In this document: piece by piece, positions 1 through 8,596 of the stretch
Layout: each line of letters begins with the position of its first letter
How positions within the stretch are numbered: the stretch's first letter is position 1
NCBI RefSeq assembly: GCF_039503195.1
Contig: NZ_JBCJKP010000001.1
Coordinates: 10,602,001 to 10,666,000, forward strand
Reading direction: 5' to 3'
Length of the DNA: 64,000 nucleotides
Origin: Streptomyces mirabilis
Lineage (GTDB): Bacteria; Actinomycetota; Actinomycetes; Streptomycetales; Streptomycetaceae
Translations under genes and position numbers: made by a program
The notes under the pieces: generated by a model
Seen by the model: only the letters and a program-made list of their open reading frames with translations
Told to the model about the DNA's origin: nothing
Database searches by the model: none

Positions 1-1582
1 CGTCCGGTTCGAGTTCCAGGTCCGCGAGCGTCTGGATGGCGGCGCGCAGGCGGCCCATGGTGGCGCTCGCGGGCATGCCGTGGCCGACCACGTCTCCGGC
101 GACGAGGGCCACCCGGAGAGAGGGCAGGGCAATGGCGTCGTACCAGTCGCCGCTGATGTCCGCTCCGCCGCCTGCGGGCAGGTAGACGCCGGCGGTCTCG
201 GCTGCCGGAGTGTCGGTCGTGGCCGGGGGAAGGAGGCGCTGCTGCAGCGCTACGGCGGCCCGGTGCTCGCGCGTGTAACGGCGGGCGTTGTCGATGGCGA
301 GCGCGCTCCGTGAGGCGATCTGCTTCATGAGATCCGCCTCGTCCTCGGTGAAGGGGTCGGATCGGCCGCAGCGCCAGGCCGTTATGGCGCCGAGCGTGTG
401 CCCGCGGGCATGCAACGGTGCCACTATCACCGAATGGGTGTCCCTCGGGACGAGATACTCGATCAGCTGCGGGTCTTTGACCATGGCGATGAAGTCGTCA
501 AGGCCGAACACGACCGGCTCGCCGTGGCGGAAGCTGCGCAGCAGGGGGTGGTCGGGAAGGGGCGGGATGGACTCGCCGCGCTTGATGCCGGCCGGCCAGT
601 CTGCGCCGGCCGGCGCAAGGGCCGCGTTGCCCATGTTTCCACCGTTCAGCTGCTTCGAGGGTTCGTCCCCGTCGAAAACGGAGTGCGCAAGGTCGACTGC
701 GGCGAGATCCCCGAAGGCAGGTGCGAGAACGTCCGCAAGGTCCTGCGCAGTGCGCACGACATCCAGGGATTTTCCTACTCGCTCGGCCACCTCGCGGGCG
801 AGATCCAGATGACGGCGGGCGCGCATCTGGTCGGCGTTGTCGAAGTACAGGGCCGCGACCCCCGTGGGGCGTCCTCGCGCGTCCTCCAGACGGAAGGCGG
901 ACAGTGACAGCGCGTGCTGCCGCGCCGGATCGTGCCGACAGCTCACGTGCTGGTTTCTGCGGACCACTGGGGCACCCGTCTCGAGTACCTGGCGCAGCAG
1001 TGCCTCGAGGCGCTCGGCGTCCTTGGCGCACAGCACGTCGCTCAGCCGAGCGCCGGGCTGTACTGGACGGCCGTCGACAGTGCCCGGCGCGGCGTTCGTC
1101 TGCACAGTGGTGAGATCCGTGTCGTATACAGCGATCGTGATCCGGTTCTGTGCGGACAGTGCACGCAGGAGCGCCGCGCCGTGCTCGTGGCCAGCGACGT
1201 GGTGTGTGGGGGCCGCCAGGACGAGGACCTCCGTCGAGCCGGAGCACCCCACCCTGGTGGTCCGGAAGGTGACATCGACGGTGTCGCCGCACTGGTGCCA
1301 CAGCCGTACCCGGCCGGATGCCGGCATCTCCGCGTCAGGCAGGTCGTCCGGGAGGTCGGCCACCAGTTCCCGCACGGGGCGGCCACAGACCTCCTCGGCG
1401 CGGAACCCCGTCAGCTCCTCTGCTGCCACAGTCCACCGGACCACCGCGCCTCGATGGTCGAGTACGGCGGCTGCCGGACCGTCAAAGGCGTGCGACCCGC
1501 CGCTGGGACCGGAACCGGAGACGCCCGTCGATCCTTGGCGGGCGCCTGCCGAGCAGGCGTTGTTGACATTCTCTATGTCCAT
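1..1582 (-). CDS. PAS-GAF-SpoIIE (PP2C-type) serine phosphatase, C-terminus outside window
   Basis: Cytoplasmic sensor phosphatase of the SpoIIE/RsbU type, a family that usually dephosphorylates anti-anti-sigma factors. Reading down from ATG at 1582 gives about 527 open residues: a first PAS-like domain (roughly 25-115, with VLDHRGAVVRW), a second PAS-like region (135-250), a GAF domain (270-420) and the start of a PP2C domain with GGADISGDWYDAI and GDVVGHGMPASATMGRL, which hold the metal-binding Asp and Gly residues. A GAAGGAAG ribosome site precedes the start. It lies 80 bp below a paralogue of the same architecture and strand, so it is probably a tandem duplicate and possibly co-transcribed. 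Whether it also ends in an ATPase domain, as its neighbour does, cannot be seen. The paralogy is read from aligned motifs, not computed. Confidence 0.9.
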   Translation of the reverse strand, partial: MDIENVNNACSAGARQGSTGVSGSGPSGGSHAFDGPAAAVLDHRGAVVRWTVAAEELTGFRAEEVCGRPVRELVADLPDDLPDAEMPASGRVRLWHQCGDTVDVTFRTTRVGCSGSTEVLVLAAPTHHVAGHEHGAALLRALSAQNRITIAVYDTDLTTVQTNAAPGTVDGRPVQPGARLSDVLCAKDAERLEALLRQVLETGAPVVRRNQHVSCRHDPARQHALSLSAFRLEDARGRPTGVAALYFDNADQMRARRHLDLAREVAERVGKSLDVVRTAQDLADVLAPAFGDLAAVDLAHSVFDGDEPSKQLNGGNMGNAALAPAGADWPAGIKRGESIPPLPDHPLLRSFRHGEPVVFGLDDFIAMVKDPQLIEYLVPRDTHSVIVAPLHARGHTLGAITAWRCGRSDPFTEDEADLMKQIASRSALAIDNARRYTREHRAAVALQQRLLPPATTDTPAAETAGVYLPAGGGADISGDWYDAIALPSLRVALVAGDVVGHGMPASATMGRLRAAIQTLADLELEPD

Positions 1583-1662
1583 GTGGGGCTTCCTTCGCGC
1601 GAGCCTGCGGCTCGAGGGATCGGCATGCTGTGGCGGCCGTCGGCCGCCCGGTCGGCAGTGCG

Positions 1663-4125
1663 TCACGCCGCAAGGGCTTTGGAGGGCAGGTCTTGTTCGG
1701 CCCAGACGACCTTGCCGTCTGTCGCGGAGCGGGAGCCCCACCTGCGGGACAACTGAGCGACGAGGAAAAGACCGCGGCCGTTCTCGTCGATGGTGTGGGG
1801 CTGACGGGGGCGTGGGTGGCTGGTGTTGCTGTCGGAGACTTCGCAGGTCAAGACCTGGTGCTGGATGAGGCGTAGGCGGATCGGCCCGCCGCCGTAGCGG
1901 ATGGCGTTGGTGACCAGTTCACTGACGATCAGCTGCACGGTGGCCACCAGATGTTCAAGTCCCCATTCGCTGAGCTGACGGGCGGTTGCCTGCCGGGCGA
2001 TGCGGACAGCGGCCGGCTCGTTCGGCAGATCCCAGGAGGCGACCTGGGCCGCTTCGAGTCCGCGAGTCCGCGCAAGGAGCAAGGTGACATCGTCGGCCGG
2101 GGCCTGAGTCGGCAGGGTCTCGATCACGTGAGAGCACAGGTCTTCCAGGGACGAAACGGACTCTGCCAGGGCGGCGCCCAGGCGGTCCAGGCCCACGTCG
2201 ATGTCGTCGTCGCGGGACTCGACCAGACCGTCGGTGTAGAGCGCGAGCAGAGTTCCCTCGGGCAGTTCCAGTTCCACGGACTCGAAGGGGACCAGACCGA
2301 GACCGAGGCCGAGCGGGGCCCCAGCGGGCATGTCGGGGAAAGTGATACGGCCCTGCGGGTCGATGATCGCGGGCGGGGGATGCCCGGCCCGCGCCATCGT
2401 GCACCGCCGGATGACCGGGTCGTAGACGGCATACAGACAGGTGGCGCCCACCGCCGCGGGGGCCTGGTCCGGAGCGTCGGCATCTTCCTCGCTCAGCCGC
2501 CTGACCGTGTCATCGAGGTGCGTCAGCAGTTCGTGGGGAGGCAATTCCATGTCCGCGAGCGTGCGGACGGCGGTGCGCAATCGGCCCATCGTCGCCGCGG
2601 CGTTGATGCCGTGTCCGACCACATCACCGACGACGAGGGCCACCCGGGCGCCAGACAGCTTGATCACGTCGAACCAGTCGCCTCCCACGCCGTGGTCCAT
2701 GTCGGCCGGCACATAGCGTGAGGCCACATCGAGGGCGGCGCCGCCTCCCACGTGGTGGGGGAGCAGGTCGCGTTGGAGCGTCAGGGCCGCAGTGCGTTGG
2801 CGGGCGTACTGGAGAGCGTTGTCCAGGCTGAGCGCGGCCCGGGTGACGAGCTCCTCGGCGAGGAGGAGATCGTCCTCCTGGAACGGCGTCGGCTCCTCGG
2901 AGCGGCCGAACACGGCCAGTCCCAGCACACAGCGCCGCGCACGGACGGGTACGACCATCAAAGAGTGGACGCCGCTGTCACGGAGCTTCTGCGTTCGCAC
3001 AGGGTCGTGACTGACCCAGGGGCCTGAAGAGGTGTCCAGCACCGATTCCAGGTAAGACCTGCCTGTGCGCAGGGCGGTGGCGAACAGCGAGGTCGGAAAG
3101 GGACGGATCACCTCTTGGCGCACCCACGGCAACTCGAGGACACCGGGATCGATGGAGGCCACACCGGCACGGCGCAGCACAGGTGGGCGGCCGTTCGCCT
3201 TGCCGGTGCCCGCCGAGGGATCCACGCCGAACGGAACCGACTCCATCAGGTCGACGACTGCGTGGTCGGCCAGCAGGGGCACGGCGAGGTCGGCCAGTTC
3301 CTGCCCGGTCCGCATGACCTCGAGGGTGCTGCCGATGCGCGTGCCGGCTTCGCTGAGGATGGCGAGGCGCTCGCGCGCCCGCCGGTTGCCGGTGACGTCC
3401 ACGCTCATGGCGCACACGGACAGTGCCGTGCCGTCCGCGTCCTGGAGGCAGAAGAACGAGGCCGAGAACGCGTGCTCCCGGCGCCGGTCGGTCGACGACC
3501 ACGCCCGGTACTCGTGGACCATGGTGGTCCCGCTCTCCAGAACCTGCCGCATCACGACCTCGAGCGCTTCAGCCTCGACGGCGGGCAGTGAGTCCCGCAG
3601 GCGGTGTCCGAACCGTCGTTCACGAGGAGTGCCGTCGTGGCGCTCCATGACGTCGTTGACCCAGGTACAGCGCAGCTGCGGGTCATAGACGGCGATGCCG
3701 ACCGGAGCATGGGCCAGGAGCGACTCCCGCACAGCTCCGGTGGACGCCCCCGACGACAGGGTGCCTATGTCGGTCACGGACACCAGCCAGCGGGTGCCGG
3801 CGTCCTGCCCCCACAGCCGTGAGATCCGCAGCGTCATTTTGATGGCATGGCCGTCGCGGTGGCGGACCGTCACGGTGCCGGACCAGCCGTCCTGGGCACG
3901 ACACTGCTCGGCGAACGCCGAAGCACTCGGGGCGTCCTCGGCGGGTGGCAGCACGTGTGCGGCGGACCGGCCCACCACTTCCCCGGCCGAGTACCCGACA
4001 AGCTGCTCGGCGGCGTGCGTCCACCCCACGACGGTCCCCTCCGCATCGAGCATCGCTATGGCCGCATCGGGTATCTCTCGGGGACTCACCGGTTCGGTGA
4101 GTGGCATGTGGTCGGTGTTCGTCAT
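1663..4125 (-). CDS. PAS-PAS-GAF-SpoIIE phosphatase with C-terminal HATPase domain
   Basis: Multidomain signalling protein of 820 residues. Two PAS domains (about 15-130 and 140-270), GAF (280-440), SpoIIE/PP2C phosphatase (470-680, with GGDWFDVIKL and GDVVGHGINAAATMGRL) and a C-terminal anti-sigma-type GHKL ATPase (700-815, N-box ELVTNAIRYG, G-box NGRGLFLV). This arrangement, in which kinase-like and phosphatase modules share one chain, is common in Streptomyces and is thought to tune partner-switching control of sigma factors. The frame is open further upstream to 4275, but ATG at 4125 has a GGGAAG site ten bases ahead and begins the conserved part, so it was chosen. Ligands of the PAS and GAF domains cannot be predicted. 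Confidence 0.93.
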   Translation of the reverse strand: MTNTDHMPLTEPVSPREIPDAAIAMLDAEGTVVGWTHAAEQLVGYSAGEVVGRSAAHVLPPAEDAPSASAFAEQCRAQDGWSGTVTVRHRDGHAIKMTLRISRLWGQDAGTRWLVSVTDIGTLSSGASTGAVRESLLAHAPVGIAVYDPQLRCTWVNDVMERHDGTPRERRFGHRLRDSLPAVEAEALEVVMRQVLESGTTMVHEYRAWSSTDRRREHAFSASFFCLQDADGTALSVCAMSVDVTGNRRARERLAILSEAGTRIGSTLEVMRTGQELADLAVPLLADHAVVDLMESVPFGVDPSAGTGKANGRPPVLRRAGVASIDPGVLELPWVRQEVIRPFPTSLFATALRTGRSYLESVLDTSSGPWVSHDPVRTQKLRDSGVHSLMVVPVRARRCVLGLAVFGRSEEPTPFQEDDLLLAEELVTRAALSLDNALQYARQRTAALTLQRDLLPHHVGGGAALDVASRYVPADMDHGVGGDWFDVIKLSGARVALVVGDVVGHGINAAATMGRLRTAVRTLADMELPPHELLTHLDDTVRRLSEEDADAPDQAPAAVGATCLYAVYDPVIRRCTMARAGHPPPAIIDPQGRITFPDMPAGAPLGLGLGLVPFESVELELPEGTLLALYTDGLVESRDDDIDVGLDRLGAALAESVSSLEDLCSHVIETLPTQAPADDVTLLLARTRGLEAAQVASWDLPNEPAAVRIARQATARQLSEWGLEHLVATVQLIVSELVTNAIRYGGGPIRLRLIQHQVLTCEVSDSNTSHPRPRQPHTIDENGRGLFLVAQLSRRWGSRSATDGKVVWAEQDLPSKALAA

Positions 4126-4239
4126 CCGGTTCTTCCCATCGGTGTGAGACAGCGTCGGCATGTGCGGTGTCGGCCCGGTCTGTCGGCGTGGTGGAAGCCG
4201 GCACGGCGTCTGCCTACCTTGGACGACTTTGTCCACTTC

Positions 4240-4253
4240 TGATGAAATGGTCA
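4240..4253. promoter_or_regulatory. TGATGANNTNNTCA operator-like site A
   Basis: TGATGAAATGGTCA. It fits a 14-bp pattern found four times in the window: here, at 4386, and twice between the intact TetR gene and the aromatic operon near 15.6 kb. It lies 115 bp upstream of the SpoIIE gene and 177 bp upstream of the decayed TetR gene. Role inferred from position and repetition. Confidence 0.5.
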
Positions 4254-4385
4254 GATACGACCGCTTTATCGTCAAGCCCCTCGAAACTGATCAAATGTCC
4301 AGATGCAATCGCGTGCTGTCACGCCGCACCCCCCTGCGGGGTCGGACTGGCGGGTCAGGGTGGATGGTCGAGGCGGGCAGTGCAA

Positions 4386-4399
4386 TGATGAAGTCATCA
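4386..4399. promoter_or_regulatory. TGATGANNTNNTCA operator-like site B (perfect dyad)
   Basis: TGATGAAGTCATCA has 6-bp inverted arms around AG and lies 31 bp upstream of the decayed TetR start at 4430. Likely the autoregulatory operator of that gene. Confidence 0.55.
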
Positions 4400-4429
4400 G
4401 AACTGCTGCTCCTATTTGTGGAGCGTGCG

Positions 4430-5048
4430 ATGCCGGCACCACGCAGGAACCGATTCGAACGCCGTCGTGCCGACACCTGCCAGGCGCTCGTCCGCGCCGC
4501 GCGGCAGATTCTGGCCGAGCCCGGCGGCACCAGCACCGGCACGCGGAGCGCGCGGACGGGGGCCTCGGCTCCTTCTACAGCCACTTCGCGGGCGAGCCGG
4601 ACCTGTTCGACGCGGCCGTGGCCGATGCGCTGGAGGAGTACGCCCAAGCCGTCGCCGAACGCCCGCACGGCGTCGATGATCCCGCCGAGCGCCTAGCTGG
4701 AGGCGTGCGGCTCAGCGCGCGCATGGCCGAGTCATATCCGGAGATCATGCAGATCCTGTGCCACAGCCGGCTCGGTCGGATATGCGCCGGCGACGGACTG
4801 GCTCCGCGGGCGAAGCGCGACGCGGAGGAGGGCATGGCCGCAGGCCGGTTCACCGTGGTCGACCCGGTGATCGCCCTGGCCGTTTTGAACGGCAGCCTGT
4901 TGGCGCTCCTGGAGCAGTGGTGCAACCGGCCCGGGCCGACAGCAGCCACGCCGCCGGCACGATGGCCGAGATGATCCTGCACATACTCGGCCTCTCCCCG
5001 GATGAGGCCCGCGACCTTGCCCTGCGGCCCCTTCCCGCGGCAGCGTGA
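4430..5048 (+). pseudogene. TetR-family regulator, frameshifted
   Basis: Relic of a TetR repressor closely related to the intact one at 14945-15580. The N-terminus (NRFERRRADT, QALVRAARQILAE) is in one frame. A small deletion in the DNA-binding helix region shifts to a second frame (GSFYSHFAGEPDLFDAAV through LLALLEQWCN), and a third frame carries the end (AEMILHILGLSPDEARDLAL), stopping at 5048. Lined up with the paralogue, the helix-turn-helix lacks several residues before the GSFY motif, so the product could not bind DNA normally. Two operator-like sites shared with the paralogue remain upstream. Loss of the repressor may leave those sites to the paralogue. Confidence 0.82.
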
Positions 5049-5460
5049 AGAGCATTCTGTCGCGCACCGGCCGACCGGCGCCGACTGCGCACCGGTTCCC
5101 GCAGCCTGCGTAATGTACCGGGGCGGCTGGTCTCTCCACCCGCGCGCCCGCACGCCACGGCTCCGGAGATGGAAATCCCGGGCAACTCGTCCGCCCAGGG
5201 CGACGGCTCAGCCAGGGCATGGCCGAGTCCGAAGGCCGCGCCGAAGAGGGGAAGCTGGGCGAACGACGCGGAACTGCTTCACAGTTGCTCGCTGGTGTAA
5301 CTGATCTCCTCGTCCTAGGGCCCGAGATGGTCGAGGCGGGTGAGCATCTCCTCGAAGGCCAGTCGTACTTCGTCCATGCGGCCGACGCGGTCTCGGTGAG
5401 GACGTCGAGCCGTTCGTGCCGCTGCCGGCCGTGCGGGCCATTTTCGCCGCCTCGACAGTT
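5049..5460. other. Intergenic, no gene recognised
   Basis: About 410 bp with no convincing coding frame. A short minus-strand stretch near 5300-5380 reads MDEVRLAFEEMLTRLDHLGP and then meets a stop, so it may be a remnant, but it is too short to assign. The right end holds the promoter of the next gene (TCGACA at 5452-5457, TAATTC at 5476-5481). Confidence 0.4.
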
Positions 5461-5475
5461 CCATACGTCGTATGG
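5461..5475. promoter_or_regulatory. CCATACG-N-CGTATGG operator, copy 1
   Basis: CCATACGTCGTATGG, with 7-bp perfect arms and one central base. It lies between TCGACA (5452) and TAATTC (5476), which have 18 bp between them, so bound repressor would cover the promoter of the secreted peptide gene at 5592. Confidence 0.75.
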
Positions 5476-5487
5476 TAATTCTGGGGT

Positions 5488-5510
5488 ACTTCCATACGCC
5501 GTATGGAAGT
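5488..5510. promoter_or_regulatory. CCATACG-N-CGTATGG operator, copy 2 (11-bp arms)
   Basis: The longest copy of the motif: CCATACGCCGTATGG extended by ACTT on the left and its complement on the right, giving 11-bp perfect arms about one base. Its centre is 31 bp from copy 1. Confidence 0.75.
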
Positions 5511-5591
5511 GTTTGTCGGACCACGCCAGGTGCCGCACATCGCCTGCGTGTAGCCGATGGTGCAGATCGCACCAATCGGGAAGGAGAGATC

Positions 5592-5846
5592 ATGAAGAAG
5601 CTCACGAGGCGCGTTGTCGTCACCGCATTCTCCGTCGCGGTCGCGGGTGTCGCTGTTCTTGGTGCCGGGGGTACCGCTTCGGCCGCGACCTCTGCATCCG
5701 CGCACGTCCAGCGTCCGGCCGTCAGTGTGAACGTCGGCGACTACCGCTGGGACCACGGTGTCGGCTACCTGCTCGACCTGGGCTACTCCTGGGACGAGAT
5801 CCGTGGCTGGTATCACGTCAGCCAGGTTGAGATCAGCGTTCGCTGA
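5592..5846 (+). CDS. Small secreted protein (84 aa)
   Basis: Short exported protein of unknown function. It starts MKKLTRRVVVTAFSVAVAG, a typical Sec signal peptide with a basic head and hydrophobic core, with likely cleavage after TASAA. The mature part of about 50 residues contains HVQRPAVSVNVGDYRWDHG and an aromatic tail (GYSWDEIRGWYHVSQVE) without cysteines. The ATG at 5592 follows AAGGAGAG. The HVQRPAV segment recurs in the secreted protein at 22148, which also sits behind a pair of the same palindromes and ahead of an SsgA-like remnant, so the two are paralogous modules. It is probably co-transcribed with the SsgA-like gene 27 bp downstream and repressed through the palindromes. Confidence 0.85.
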   Translation: MKKLTRRVVVTAFSVAVAGVAVLGAGGTASAATSASAHVQRPAVSVNVGDYRWDHGVGYLLDLGYSWDEIRGWYHVSQVEISVR

Positions 5847-5873
5847 CCGCCGCCCGGCCGGGAGTGAAAGTCG

Positions 5874-6293
5874 ATGGAGTCTTTGAAGACCGTCATGCAG
5901 GGGGTGGCCGTGAAGCTTGTCGTCTCGCCCACCTGCTCGCTGTCCATGTGTATGAGCCTGCGGTACGAGCCCGCTGATCCGTATGTCGTCCGTGCCGTCT
6001 TTTTCACCGGCACTGACAAGCCGGCCGAATGGGTCCTGGGGCGTGACCTTCTGGCCGATGGCCTGAAGGGTTCCGCGGGCTGTGGGGACATCCGGGTCTG
6101 GCCGGCCGTCGGCCGTGGTGACCAAGTGATGTACGTCGTCCTCGGGGCTCCCGCGGGCACCGCCTTGCTCGAGGTTCCCATCCAGGACGTCAGGACGTTC
6201 CTGGCGGACACGGAGGCGCTGGTGCCACGAGGTGCCGAGTCCGGGCACATCGACTGGGAGCTCGAACTGGCGAACTTGTTCGCGAAAGGCTGA
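5874..6293 (+). CDS. SsgA-like (SALP) sporulation/cell-division regulator
   Basis: Small protein of 139 residues in the SsgA-like family, restricted to morphologically complex actinomycetes, where members position septation and spore-wall events. Family landmarks are LRYEPADPYVVRAVF near residue 30, WVLGRDLLADGL near 60, DIRVWP near 78, and the tail GTALLEVPIQDVRTFL followed by EALVPRGAES. Length matches the family (about 130-145). It follows the secreted peptide gene by 27 bp and shares its promoter region. It is not clearly SsgA or SsgB themselves; an accessory SALP is the safer call. A truncated paralogue survives at 22774-22970. Confidence 0.88.
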   Translation: MESLKTVMQGVAVKLVVSPTCSLSMCMSLRYEPADPYVVRAVFFTGTDKPAEWVLGRDLLADGLKGSAGCGDIRVWPAVGRGDQVMYVVLGAPAGTALLEVPIQDVRTFLADTEALVPRGAESGHIDWELELANLFAKG

Positions 6294-6363
6294 GGGAAGC
6301 CTCCCAACCGCCGTGCCGCTGGAGATCTTTGTCCCGTCGGCAGAAGAGAAGGAAAGAGTGTTC

Positions 6364-6693
6364 ATGTCTCAGTACCAGCTTCGTGTCTACACACTGCGCA
6401 GCCCTGAGGCGCTCGTCGCCTACGAGAACATCTGGGCCCAGCACATTCCCGGTATGGCCAAGCACAGGATCGCCACACATGGCGTCTGGACGGTGCCTGC
6501 GGCCCCCGGGAGTGAGGCGCCCCAGCTGTACGCCCTCGTTTCCTACCAGGACGCCGACGACGTTCAGGAGCGGCTGGAGGCGTACCTCTCCAGCCCCGAA
6601 TTCCGCGCAGACATGGAGGGTTTCGACATCAGTCAGATCGTCGGCGTCGCCGAGTCCGTCCTGACGCCCACCGCCGACTCGCCCTTGCGGTGA
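6364..6693 (+). CDS. NIPSNAP-domain protein
   Basis: Protein of 109 residues belonging to the NIPSNAP family, a ferredoxin-like dimeric alpha/beta-barrel fold of poorly known function. The N-terminal LRVYTLRSPEALVAYENIW and the HIPGMAKHRIATHGVW segment are characteristic, as is the closing SPEFRADMEGFD. The ATG at 6364 has AAGGAAAG upstream. It lies 70 bp behind the SsgA-like gene on the same strand and could be the third gene of the palindrome-controlled operon. No catalytic residue can be pointed to; some relatives act near oxygenases, which would fit the P450 nearby, but that is inference. Confidence 0.8.
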   Translation: MSQYQLRVYTLRSPEALVAYENIWAQHIPGMAKHRIATHGVWTVPAAPGSEAPQLYALVSYQDADDVQERLEAYLSSPEFRADMEGFDISQIVGVAESVLTPTADSPLR

Positions 6694-7436
6694 CAGGTAC
6701 CGAGCCGTTCGAAGTCTGCAGGGACTTGTCCTTCGAGCCAGAGCGTCGTGCAACTCGGCCATGGCGCTCGCCGGACGCAGCGGGCATGGGACGAGATCGG
6801 CGAGGTCGGGGGGGTGGGGAAGGCCCGGTTGAGTGCGTGTCGGTACGGGCGGCGACGCCCAGTGACATGGAAGCCCGGCCGGCCGGGGAGTGAACCCGTA
6901 CCGGCGACACCGTACGCCAGGCTTCGGTCCCTGCCGTGTCCGCTGCAGAAGCTGGGTCGGTCGAGTCATGCGCATGTCGCGGTCCGGAGTGCGAGCGAGC
7001 CGCACGGCAGCGTCCATGCCCTGTCATCGCCAGACGCTGCGGTGCCCGGGACCGCACGAGACCGAAGACGATGTACGCCGTCCAGGCGAGCGAACCAGCG
7101 GCAAGGGTGAGCCCGAGGCGCTTGGGCGGGCTGTCGCGCGCAGAGCGCGCCCGGGGGTCCGTCGACGGTGTACACCATCAGGTCGGCCACGGATGGGTCG
7201 CGCCGGATCGGCCGCAGCACACCGCGCCTCTGCAGTGGCCGCATGGAGAGGGCCTTCCCGGATGAGATGGGCGCCTCCTCGTGCGCCACATCCTCAGCCC
7301 GCCCGACCACGGGCCGCTGGCGACCTCCAGGGGCAGGAATCACGGGCCGTCCCGCCCGTTCGGGCGCCGTACGCAGGTCCGCAGGGTGACCGCCACCACG
7401 GGCGGCGAGTCCCCCTCGCTCGCCTACGGATTGATA
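6694..7436. other. Intergenic with possible gene debris
   Basis: About 740 bp without an intact gene. On the minus strand around 7030-7130 one frame reads PKRLGLTLAAGSLAWTAYIV, like the last membrane segment of a small membrane protein, but it cannot be joined to a start. No confident assignment. Confidence 0.35.
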
Positions 7437-7451
7437 ACATACATTGTATGG
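7437..7451. promoter_or_regulatory. Palindromic operator over a TetR start codon, copy 3
   Basis: ACATACATTGTATGG with 6-bp perfect core arms (CATACA/TGTATG). The ATG at 7448 lies inside the right arm and no ribosome site precedes it. TAACAT at 7435-7440 is seven bases before the ATG, so a leaderless transcript is likely and the operator would cover both the -10 and the start. Confidence 0.7.
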
Positions 7452-8245
7452 AAAGAGTGAAGCGTACCCCTAGAGGTACTCGGAAGAGGGATGTGCCTCT
7501 GACCGAGGCAGGGATCTGCACCTCCGCCCTGCGGCTCATCGACGCGGACGGGGTCGAGGCGCTCACGATGCGCAAACTCGCCGCCGCGCTGGACGCGAAC
7601 CCCATGTCGCTGTACCACCACGTGCCGAACAAGGAAGCCTTGCTGCGTGGCGTGGCGAGAATGGTCGGCGCCCGGTTCCGCACCGTGACACTGGAGGACG
7701 CTCCCTGGCAGGAGCGCATGCGCCTGCTTGCCACGGATTTCCGGACGTTGGCACACCGCCATCCCAACCTCATGGCCTATTCGTTCAGCCAGCCGGACTT
7801 CATCCAGCCCGAAGATCCCTTCTGGGTCGCGCTCACCGCCGTGCTGGACGCCGCAGGGGTTCCGCAGTCGGATGTCCCGCAGCTCGCCGCGCTCGTGTGC
7901 GCCGTCGTCATCGGCGTGATGATCGCCGAGCTCAACGGCGCGCTCCACCGGTGGTCGAACCTCCAGCCCGCCACACCCGCCTCCGGCGAGGACGGGCCGA
8001 CGAACGAGGGCTTTGGCGAGGACCGGATGTTCCGCCTGGTGCTGGACACGATCATCAGCGGCATGGAAGGTCGGCTCACGGCCGATCACGCCGATGCGCG
8101 CGACGGCCGGCCCCCGCAGAACTCCCGGCGCGCCTCCGGACGTATTCCCCGTCAGCTCCGACCACCGGCCGCACGCTGCGAAGGAGAGTCCGCAGGGAAT
8201 CCCGTCTCGGACATGGCGGCCGGCTTCGACCTGAAAGAGCAGTGA
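7448..8245 (+). CDS. TetR-family regulator with TetR-type C-terminal domain (copy 1)
   Basis: DNA-binding repressor of 265 residues. The N-terminal helix-turn-helix (about 20-70) contains TMRKLAAALDANPMSLYHHV, followed by VPNKEALLRGVARMVGARF. The C-terminal part (DPFWVALTAVLDAAGV, IGVMIAELNGALHRW) matches the ligand domain of tetracycline-repressor-like proteins. The N-terminal 70 residues are almost the same as in the regulator at 8597-9253, so both should see the same operator. The start codon is embedded in that operator, with no Shine-Dalgarno, implying leaderless translation and autorepression. The 40-residue tail after 8110 is Arg/Pro-rich and has no counterpart in the sister protein; it may come from read-through after a frameshift. 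Confidence 0.88.
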   Translation: MERVKRTPRGTRKRDVPLTEAGICTSALRLIDADGVEALTMRKLAAALDANPMSLYHHVPNKEALLRGVARMVGARFRTVTLEDAPWQERMRLLATDFRTLAHRHPNLMAYSFSQPDFIQPEDPFWVALTAVLDAAGVPQSDVPQLAALVCAVVIGVMIAELNGALHRWSNLQPATPASGEDGPTNEGFGEDRMFRLVLDTIISGMEGRLTADHADARDGRPPQNSRRASGRIPRQLRPPAARCEGESAGNPVSDMAAGFDLKEQ

Positions 8246-8297
8246 GAAACGAAAGCCCGGACATGCTGTCTTTGTTCAGTGGTAAGGGAGTTCAGTC

Positions 8298-8560
8298 ATA
8301 CCTGCAGTTCTGATCCACGGCGTTCCCGACACCCACCATGTGTGGGACGGCGCGCGCTGACACCTGATCCGGAGCGACGTCGAGGTATGGGATCTGCCCG
8401 GCTTCGGCACGCCCCGGTCACGCGGCTTCGGCTCCACCAAAGATGAGTACGTTGATGGGCTCATCGAACGGCTGGAGCGGGTGGGCGAGCCGGTGGACCT
8501 GTATGGGCCCTTCGGTGTCGCGGCGGCACCAGGCCGGTCCGGCGGCGACGCCGCCGGACC
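8298..8560 (+). pseudogene. Alpha/beta-hydrolase N-terminal fragment
   Basis: The plus frame beginning at 8298 reads PAVLIHGVPDTHHVWDGAR, then an in-frame TGA, then HLIRSDVEVWDLPGFGTP and KDEYVDGLIERLERVGEPVD. This is the strand-1 HGxP, DLPGFG and helix-B pattern of an alpha/beta hydrolase cut off before the nucleophile elbow, where the sequence runs into the tail of the next, opposite-strand gene. Stop codon plus truncation mark it as a relic. Confidence 0.7.
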
Positions 8561-8596
8561 GCGCACCGCCCCACAGGAGGAGCCGTTTCGCTTCCG

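Noticed and set aside
5208..6365. 385-codon minus-strand frame under the secreted peptide and SsgA-like genes
   Set aside because: The plus strand holds two genes with ribosome sites and family motifs; the minus frame has none.
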